DNA from: Hyphomicrobiales bacterium
GTDB taxonomy: Bacteria; Pseudomonadota; Alphaproteobacteria; Rhizobiales; Rhizobiaceae
Assembly: GCA_900466575.1 (NCBI GenBank)
Contig: UBMP01000018.1
Location: 1-64,000 of the forward strand
Reading direction: 5' to 3'
DNA length: 64,000 nt
The notes under the pieces are model-generated. The model was not told the origin of the DNA, did no database searches, and saw only the letters and a program-made list of their open reading frames with translations. A program made the position numbers and the translations under genes. This document shows, piece by piece, positions 58,544 to 64,000 of the stretch. The stretch's first letter is position 1; the number at the start of each line of letters is the position of its first letter.

Positions 58544-59271
58544 TAGCCCGCAAGAAACAGCCCCACCGCAATCACCGCGTAGCGCATCCACTTCTGCGGC
58601 ACGCGCTTGGCGAGCCAGACACCGTAATAGCCGCCAATGCCGGCGCCCGGCAGCATGATGATGCCATGCAGCCACGAGATCGCGCCGCCTGCCGTGAAGA
58701 CGACGATGGCGACAGCGGCGATGACGATCGAGAGGAAATTCTTGATCGCGTTGAGGCGATGATAATCGCCACCGGTGGCAAGACCCAGCGAGGCGAGCAT
58801 CATGATGCCCATGCCCGCGCCGAAGAAGCCGCCATAGACGGAGGTGACGAGCTGGGTGAGGATGCCGACAGGCGAGCTCGGCGGGTGCTCCTTCTCCACC
58901 TTCGGCCGCAGCTTCGGCCCGGCGGCAAAGAGCGCGGTCGCAGCCAGAAGCAGCCAGGGCACGAGCTTCTTGAAGGACGGATTGTCGAGCGAAAGCAGCA
59001 GCAGCGCGCCGCCGAGCGAACCCACAAGCGAAATCGCCGACAGGATGAGGATCGGCTTCCACTCGCGGGCGATTTCGCGGCGATAGGCAAGCGCCGAGGT
59101 GATGTAGCCGGGAAACTGCACGATGGAAGACGTTGCATTGGCTGCAATCGGTGGCACGCCGAACAGCGTCATCGCGCCGAAGGTCAAAAACGTGCCGCCG
59201 CCGGCGACGGCATTGATCGCGCCGGACAGAAGCCCGGCAACGAAAAGCAGAATTCCAGCCAAAATTGTCAT
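58525..59271 (-). CDS. Sulfite exporter TauE/SafE family protein
   Basis: A 248-residue membrane protein with about seven to eight helices. It has the TauE/SafE N-terminal repeat ([20 protein letters not shown], with [12 protein letters not shown]) and a second copy ([14 protein letters not shown], and LNAIKNFLS). The family exports sulfite, sulfoacetate or related anions; the substrate here is unknown. The stop lies inside the end of trmD. The ribosome site GGGGGAG is part of a hairpin. Confidence 0.88.
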   Translation of the reverse strand: MTILAGILLFVAGLLSGAINAVAGGGTFLTFGAMTLFGVPPIAANATSSIVQFPGYITSALAYRREIAREWKPILILSAISLVGSLGGALLLLSLDNPSFKKLVPWLLLAATALFAAGPKLRPKVEKEHPPSSPVGILTQLVTSVYGGFFGAGMGIMMLASLGLATGGDYHRLNAIKNFLSIVIAAVAIVVFTAGGAISWLHGIIMLPGAGIGGYYGVWLAKRVPQKWMRYAVIAVGLFLAGYYFFKA

Positions 59272-59277
59272 GCTACT

Positions 59278-59299
59278 CCCCCGGCCCTATCACCGGGGG
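59278..59299 (-). promoter_or_regulatory. Hairpin covering the tauE ribosome binding site
   Basis: On the minus strand CCCCCGG pairs with CCGGGGG (7 bp, GC only) around an eight-base loop. The 3' arm, GGGGGAG with the adjoining bases, is the ribosome binding site, seven bases before the ATG of the TauE/SafE gene. It could restrict translation, or act as a partial terminator after the upstream permease gene, but no T-run follows. Confidence 0.5.
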
Positions 59300-59332
59300 C
59301 TAGCATGTAACGCGGCCTGTTGCAAAGCAACG

Positions 59333-60778
59333 TCAAGCCGTGCGCACCCGCGGGCGCATGGCGGCCAGCGCCATGTAGGATAGTCCCCCGATGATCACGC
59401 CGAAGAACCACCCATAGGTTCCCCACCAAGCAGGAAGCACGTTGGTGAAGGTCGGCAGGATCGAGGAGAAGATCGCTCCAGCGACGAAGGCCACGATGGC
59501 GTTCGTGTTCCAGCCGCCCTGGAAGCGGAACTCGCCGTTCTCGTGATAGAGCGCCTCGACATCGAGTTCGCCTTTACGGATGAGATAGTAGTCCACCATC
59601 ATGATGCCGAAGACCGGACCCATGGTCGAACCGATGAAGTTGACGAAATGCGCCGCCCCCGTTTCCCACGGTGCGAACGGGTAGAGAACCAGTGCGATAA
59701 GGGCCGCGATATAGCCGCCGCGCTTGAAGTTGATCTGGCGCGGGAAGACGTTGGCGAAGTCGAAGGCCGGCGAAACGAAGTTGGCCACGACGTTGATGCC
59801 GAGCGTCGCCACCGCAAAGGTAAGCGCCGCAAGCGCTGCCAGGAACCAGCTGTCGAACTTGGCCGAGATCGCATCCGGATGCAGCAGCACTTCGCCATAG
59901 ACCGTAAAGGCCGCCGTCGTGGTGACGCCGGCCACGAGGCAGAAGGCGAGCAGGTTGACCGGCAGACCCCAGAGATTGCCGCGACGCAGCGTCGCCTGAT
60001 CTGGCGCGAAGCGTGAGAAGTCGCAGAAGTTCAGGTAAAGCGCGGCGAAATAGGTGATCCAGGTCGCAGCCACGGCCGCGAGAGCCCCAAAGGAGCCGGG
60101 AGCGCCGGAAACGCCCGCGTCTTTCGTGGCGGCAAGCAGAACGTCCTGCGGGATATTCTCGCCGAAGGAGAAGGTGCCCGCCTTGACGATGAGATAGATC
60201 GCCAGGAGTAGCATCATGATCCACACGGCCGGGCCCGCCCAGTCCTGGAACTTGCGCACCGTTTCCATGCCGCGCTGGATGATGAGAAGCTGCAGCGCCC
60301 AGATGATGACGTAGCAGATCACCTCGAGTGTCGAGTGACCCAGCATGTGGCTCGACTGGTGGAATTGCAGCATGCTTTCGTTGCGAATGAGCAGCGCGAC
60401 GATGGCGCCCGAGGCGGCCGAGGTCTGCGCGCCATACCAGAAGCAGGCGACGATGGCGCGCACCAGCGCCGGAAGGTTTGCCCCGAACGTGCCGAAGGAG
60501 GCCCGCGCCAGAACCGGGAACGGGACGCCAGTCTTGACGCCGGCATTGCCCACAAGGCTCATCAGCACGAAGATGACGAGCGAACCGATGCCGATGGCGA
60601 TCACGAAATTGATGAAACTGCCGCAAAGCAGGAAGAGACTGGCGGCCAGATAATAGCCCCAGAGGCTGTGCACGTCGGAGGTCCAGACGTTGAAAATGGA
60701 AAATGCGCCCCAGTTGCGTGTTTCCGCAGGCGCCAGATCCTCGTTATACAGCGAGGGCGACGGATTGTTGACGGACAT
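59333..60778 (-). CDS. NCS1 family nucleobase/allantoin permease
   Basis: A 481-residue permease with about twelve helices. NCS1 landmarks are YNEDLAPAETRNWGAFSIFNVWTSDVHS at the N-terminus, VLARASFGTFGANLPALVRAIVACFWYGAQT in helix 3, and NVVANFVSPAFDFANVFP in helix 8. Substrates in this family are cytosine, uracil, hydantoins or allantoin; the sequence does not decide between them. The ATG at 60778 (MSVNNPSPS) has GGGGAG five bases upstream and is preferred to a Met eight codons earlier. It lies 61 bases before the tauE-like gene. Confidence 0.88.
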   Translation of the reverse strand: MSVNNPSPSLYNEDLAPAETRNWGAFSIFNVWTSDVHSLWGYYLAASLFLLCGSFINFVIAIGIGSLVIFVLMSLVGNAGVKTGVPFPVLARASFGTFGANLPALVRAIVACFWYGAQTSAASGAIVALLIRNESMLQFHQSSHMLGHSTLEVICYVIIWALQLLIIQRGMETVRKFQDWAGPAVWIMMLLLAIYLIVKAGTFSFGENIPQDVLLAATKDAGVSGAPGSFGALAAVAATWITYFAALYLNFCDFSRFAPDQATLRRGNLWGLPVNLLAFCLVAGVTTTAAFTVYGEVLLHPDAISAKFDSWFLAALAALTFAVATLGINVVANFVSPAFDFANVFPRQINFKRGGYIAALIALVLYPFAPWETGAAHFVNFIGSTMGPVFGIMMVDYYLIRKGELDVEALYHENGEFRFQGGWNTNAIVAFVAGAIFSSILPTFTNVLPAWWGTYGWFFGVIIGGLSYMALAAMRPRVRTA

Positions 60779-60802
60779 GATACTCCCCATTGCGATGGCC
60801 AC

Positions 60803-61105
60803 CCTCCCCAGGCGGCTTTAAAACTCGGCCTAAATTTTAGGCAAATGCGAATTGATTCCTCTTTTTGACGAAATGCAAGGTCTGCCTTACCTTTAAGTCA
60901 CAGCATAGAAGGGGGTGACAAAGCCCCGACACTGGTGTATACGCCCGCCCGGAACTGATGGGCTGGGCATGTCTCGGCCCCAACCGTTACCAATAAAGAA
61001 CTGGCGAACCCGCTACCGTCTCGTCCGAGGCGCATTCACAAGGCTGTATGCCAAGGGATGATGTGAGCGCTCTGGCTGTTTCAGAAGAACAGAAGGTTGA
61101 AGACA
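60803..61105. other. Intergenic region with likely leader of rplS
   Basis: About 300 bases between the divergent permease and rplS genes. The right part should be the 5' leader of the L19 mRNA. It contains GGGG-tgacaaa-GCCCC near 60914 and GCCC-N14-GGGC near 60944, possible stems of a structured leader. The left part is AT-richer and holds the permease promoter. I see no ORF of note. Confidence 0.4.
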
Positions 61106-61636
61106 ATGAACATCATCGAACAGCTTGAGGCCGAACAGGCCGCCAAGATCGCCGCCAAGCGCACGCTTCCCGAATTCTCCCCGGGCGACACCGTCCGCGT
61201 CAACGTCCGCGTTGTCGAAGGCAACCGTACCCGCGTTCAGGCCTATGAAGGCGTTTGCATCGCTCGCAAGGGCGCAGGCCTCAACGAGAGCTTCACGGTT
61301 CGCAAGATCTCCTACGGCGAAGGCGTCGAGCGCGTATTCCCGGTTTACTCGCCGCTCGTCGAAGGCGTTGAAGTCGTTCGCCGCGGTAAGGTCCGTCGCG
61401 CCAAGCTCTACTACCTTCGCGACCTGCGCGGCAAGGCTGCCCGTATCGTTGAAAACACCGGCACGCGTTCGCGCAAGCTGAACGACAGCGAGCGCCAGGC
61501 TGTGGCTGAAGAAAAGGCACGCATCGAAGCCGAGAAGGTCGCCGCTGCCCAGGCTCTGGCTGCCGAGAAGGCCGCTGCCGAAGCTGCTGAAAAGGCTGCC
61601 GCCGAAAAGGCCGCTGCTGAAGCTGCCGCTGAATAA
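61106..61636 (+). CDS. rplS: 50S ribosomal protein L19
   Basis: A 176-residue L19: [73 protein letters not shown] and [18 protein letters not shown] are diagnostic. The core ends near residue 125. A helical tail of about 45 residues made almost only of Ala, Glu and Lys follows (E. coli L19 has 115 residues). The ATG at 61106 has GAAGG upstream; a TTG three codons earlier is unlikely. A strong terminator follows directly. Confidence 0.95.
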   Translation: MNIIEQLEAEQAAKIAAKRTLPEFSPGDTVRVNVRVVEGNRTRVQAYEGVCIARKGAGLNESFTVRKISYGEGVERVFPVYSPLVEGVEVVRRGKVRRAKLYYLRDLRGKAARIVENTGTRSRKLNDSERQAVAEEKARIEAEKVAAAQALAAEKAAAEAAEKAAAEKAAAEAAAE

Positions 61637-61662
61637 GCCTGATCGCCTGTTGCATTTTAGGG

Positions 61663-61697
61663 AAGGCCGCCGGTATGATCCGGCGGCCTTCTTTTTT
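61663..61697 (+). terminator. Rho-independent terminator of rplS
   Basis: AAGGCCGCCGG (61663-61673) pairs perfectly with CCGGCGGCCTT (61680-61690) around a six-base loop and is followed by CTTTTTT. It is a textbook intrinsic terminator. Confidence 0.92.
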
Positions 61698-61733
61698 GCG
61701 GAATGAAGGCGAGACCGGGGACATTTGCCGCTG

Positions 61734-62753
61734 ATGCGTGGGATATCGAAAGAAGTTGTCGCTGCCGTCAGGCGGCTGAACTACTACGCAACCGGCGTCG
61801 CGCGTGAACTCATGCCGCGTTCCCTCTTCCGCTTCGAGCCTGACGCGATTTTCCGCGAGCTTGAGGATACCGGCGCGCTGCCGGCCCTTCTCGAGCGGGT
61901 CAATTATTACAACAGCCTCGTGGCGGACGGACACACACTGCCTTCGACCCGCGTCGACGCGATCGATCGCTCCAGGAGCCGCTATTTCATCGATCTGGCA
62001 GAGCATCTGCGCTTTTTCCCCGCGCATTTGAAGATCGACACTCTTTTCGGCGACATTACGCATGTTCCCCCCGTTCCGAGCGTGCTGAAGAGCCGGCCAA
62101 TCGATGGTGACAATATCAATTCGGTCGTGCTCAACCTCGACAAGTTCCGGCATTTCCGCCTGTTTCACGACCCGGTTCCGTTTTCAAAGAAAACACCCAA
62201 GGCTGTCTGGCGCGGCAGCATGAACAATCCACTGCGCGCGGCCCTCGTGTCCGGCCATGCCAACAGCCCCTTCTGCGATGTCGGCCATGTCAGTCGCAAT
62301 TTGACGGAAGTCCCTCCGAAGGGCGAATTGTCGCCGGTCCAGCAATTTGCCTATCGCTACATCATCTCGGTGGAAGGCTGCGACGTCGCCACGAACCTGA
62401 AATGGGTCATGGCCTCCAACAGCGTCTGCATCATGCCGCGCCCGCGCTATGAAACCTGGTTCATGGAAGGCCGGCTGATTCCCGACTATCATTATGTCGA
62501 GGTGCGCAACGACTTTTCAGACCTGCAGGAAAAGATCGAGGCGCTGGAAGCCGACCCGATGCGCGCCCGCGAGATCGTTGCGAATGCCAACCGGCATATC
62601 GGCATGTTCCTTGAGCGCCGCAACGAGAAACTGACTTCGCTTCTTGTTCTGCAGAAATATTTCGAGGCGACGGGACAGCTGCCGCCTTCGGCATTCTCCG
62701 AAGGCTTTTTCAGCACGGCCGAGACGGCACCGCGCATGCTGCTGACGGCCTGA
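61734..62753 (+). CDS. Glycosyltransferase family 90 protein (LpsA-like)
   Basis: A 339-residue GT90/CAP10-like protein. Landmarks are RYFIDLAEHLRFFPAHLKIDTLFGDITHVP, KTPKAVWRGSMNNPLR, the phosphate-binding stretch YRYIISVEGCDVATNLKWVMASNSVCIMPRP, and ETWFMEGRLIPDYHYVEVRNDFSDL. Rhizobial members are LPS-core glycosyltransferases (LpsA), so an envelope role is likely. The start could be the TTG at 61725 or the ATG at 61734. It has no LPS genes next to it. Confidence 0.85.
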   Translation: MRGISKEVVAAVRRLNYYATGVARELMPRSLFRFEPDAIFRELEDTGALPALLERVNYYNSLVADGHTLPSTRVDAIDRSRSRYFIDLAEHLRFFPAHLKIDTLFGDITHVPPVPSVLKSRPIDGDNINSVVLNLDKFRHFRLFHDPVPFSKKTPKAVWRGSMNNPLRAALVSGHANSPFCDVGHVSRNLTEVPPKGELSPVQQFAYRYIISVEGCDVATNLKWVMASNSVCIMPRPRYETWFMEGRLIPDYHYVEVRNDFSDLQEKIEALEADPMRAREIVANANRHIGMFLERRNEKLTSLLVLQKYFEATGQLPPSAFSEGFFSTAETAPRMLLTA

Positions 62754-62829
62754 ACTGGCAGTGCCTTCTCCTTGCAATTCCTGAACATTCTGTGACAGTG
62801 TGTCCCGCCACAAAAGACAGGAGACACCG

Positions 62830-63642
62830 ATGATTTCCAGACGCGCCGTGCTCGCGCTCGCCGCCCTCGCAGCCGCAACCCCGCTTGCAGCACCGCATTC
62901 GGCCCAGGCCGCAGACGCCCTGCCGGACCTCAAGGGCCGCAAGGTGGTCGTGGTCACCGAAAACGCCTACCCGCCGCTGCAATTTGTCGATCCCAAGTCC
63001 GGCAAGCAGATCGGCTGGGAATATGACGCGATGAACGAGATCGCCAAGCGGCTGAATTTCAAGGTCGAGTACCAGAACACGAGTTGGGACGCGATGATCC
63101 AGGCCGTGTCCGACAAGCAATACGACATCGGCATGACCGGCATCACCATCAAGGACGAGCGCAAGGAGAAAGTCGATTTCTCGGACCCTTACATGCGCTC
63201 CGAACAGTTCATGCTGGTGCGCGGCGATGAGAAGCGCTTCACGGATGCCAAGAGCTTTGCCGCCGACACGAAACTGCTGGTCGGCGCACAGCCCGGCACC
63301 ACGCCTTTCTATACTGCCGTCTACAGCGTTCTCGACGGCGACGAGAAGAACCCGCGCATCAAGCTTTTCGAAACCTTCGGCGCCACCGTTCAAGCGCTCA
63401 AGGCCGGCGACGTCGACACAGTTCTGACCGATGGCACGGCCGGCAAGGGCTATGTGGATGCCTCCAATGGCGGGCTGAAGCTCGTCGGCGGCCCGCTCGG
63501 CACCGAGGATTTCGGCTTCATCTTCCCCAAGGGGTCAGATCTCGTAAAGCCGGTCAACGCCGCGATTGCTTCGCTCAAGGCCGATGGCACACTGGACGCG
63601 CTGAACAAAAAGTGGTTCCTCGACTACAAGATGGGCCAGTGA
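62830..63642 (+). CDS. Amino-acid ABC transporter substrate-binding protein
   Basis: A 270-residue SBP family 3 protein with a signal peptide ([27 protein letters not shown]). The mature domain has [60 protein letters not shown] and the C-terminal [21 protein letters not shown], all typical of polar amino-acid receptors. The ATG has AGGAG seven bases upstream. It is followed after 45 bases by its permease gene. Which amino acid is bound cannot be read from sequence. Confidence 0.9.
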   Translation: MISRRAVLALAALAAATPLAAPHSAQAADALPDLKGRKVVVVTENAYPPLQFVDPKSGKQIGWEYDAMNEIAKRLNFKVEYQNTSWDAMIQAVSDKQYDIGMTGITIKDERKEKVDFSDPYMRSEQFMLVRGDEKRFTDAKSFAADTKLLVGAQPGTTPFYTAVYSVLDGDEKNPRIKLFETFGATVQALKAGDVDTVLTDGTAGKGYVDASNGGLKLVGGPLGTEDFGFIFPKGSDLVKPVNAAIASLKADGTLDALNKKWFLDYKMGQ

Positions 63643-63687
63643 GGTCCATGGCGAAGTCGCGCGCTTGACCCGGATGTTCACGCCACA

Positions 63688-64000
63688 ATGAACCTCCAGG
63701 CTCAAAACAGTTCCGACGGCGAGACACAGGGTTTTCCCTGGTGGCTCGCCGTTCTCGTCGCAATCGCGATTGCAATTGCCATCGCGATTGCCGTCAACGA
63801 CCTCTATGTGCAGGTCTTCGAAACGGTCATTCACGGCCTCTGGGTCACGATCGGGGTCACACTCACGGCCTTCGTCCTCGCGTCAGCCATGGGCCTTGGC
63901 ATCGCACTGATGGCGCTCTCCGGCTCCAAATGGGCACAGCAGACGGCGCGTTTCTACACCGAGATCATCCGCGGCGTTCCGATCCTCGTGCTCCTCTTCT
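63688..64000 (+). CDS. Amino-acid ABC transporter permease, N-terminal part (cut by window edge)
   Basis: An open frame from ATG 63688 to the window end, about 104 codons: MNLQAQNSSDGETQGFPWWL, then a first helix made largely of alternating Ala and Ile (LAVLVAIAIAIAIAIAIAV), then VFETVIHGLWVTIGVTLTAFVLASAMGLGIALMAL and FYTEIIRGVPILVLLF. The stretch GLWVTIGVTL and EIIRGVPILV are hallmarks of HisM/GlnP-type permeases. It pairs with the binding protein just upstream; the ATPase gene should follow outside the window. Confidence 0.88.
   Translation, partial: MNLQAQNSSDGETQGFPWWLAVLVAIAIAIAIAIAVNDLYVQVFETVIHGLWVTIGVTLTAFVLASAMGLGIALMALSGSKWAQQTARFYTEIIRGVPILVLLF

Overview
The window looks like a chromosomal segment of a Rhizobiaceae member (Rhizobium/Agrobacterium/Neorhizobium type). 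The evidence is the high GC content, the blocks obgE-proB-proA-nadD-rsfS-rlmH-envC-ctpA-yibQ-rppH, acnA divergent from ccmABCDG, yciB-ftsY-mtaB-dapF and ffh-aroQ-rpsP/rimM-trmD/rplS, a BA14K-type protein, a GT90 LpsA-like glycosyltransferase, an alphaproteobacterial GTTC-N7-GTTC SOS box before imuA-imuB-dnaE2, and many rhizobial palindromic intergenic elements (RIME-like).

Layout. 1-1205: the N-terminal part of a minus-strand protein made of octapeptide repeats, cut by the window edge. 1.9-7.3 kb: a hydroxypyruvate-isomerase-like enzyme, a BA14K protein, an ABC-F ATPase and an ABC exporter. 7.4-12.9 kb: a complete dppABCDF dipeptide transporter on the minus strand. 13.2-25.1 kb: a plus-strand housekeeping block (Obg, proline synthesis, NAD synthesis, a second ABC-F protein, RsfS, RlmH, cell-wall hydrolase regulation, RNA 5'-end processing). 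25.2-28.2 kb: bacterioferritin and its ferredoxin, then NAD salvage (pncA, pncB). 28.3-34.1 kb: the SOS mutasome imuA-imuB-dnaE2. 34.3-36.7 kb: a zincin-like metallopeptidase, a lytic transglycosylase and recR. 36.7-39.4 kb: a visibly AT-richer island with one OLD-type ATPase/TOPRIM gene, bordered by palindromic repeats. 39.5-50.6 kb: aconitase, cytochrome c maturation, YciB, the SRP receptor FtsY, MtaB and DapF. 50.7-64 kb: an MBL-fold hydrolase, an MHYT-GGDEF-EAL protein, SRP Ffh, ribosomal proteins S16 and L19 with RimM and TrmD, two membrane transporters, an LPS-type glycosyltransferase and the start of an amino-acid ABC transporter.

The window holds both halves of the SRP pathway (ftsY and ffh), several ribosome biogenesis factors (obgE, rsfS, rlmH, rimM, trmD, mtaB) and a large part of c-type cytochrome assembly.

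The most interesting signals are: (i) three RIME-like palindromic elements carried in frame inside the acidic N-terminal domain of ftsY; (ii) the nested 24-bp/408-bp repeat protein at the left edge; (iii) the lone AT-rich OLD-type gene; (iv) a three-copy composite element with terminal inverted repeats, one copy of which appears to supply the start codon of a lytic transglycosylase; (v) rsfS, which has no ATG, GTG or TTG and appears to start at CTG; and (vi) two possible translational control devices, a short ORF overlapping the second ABC-F gene and a hairpin covering the tauE ribosome binding site.
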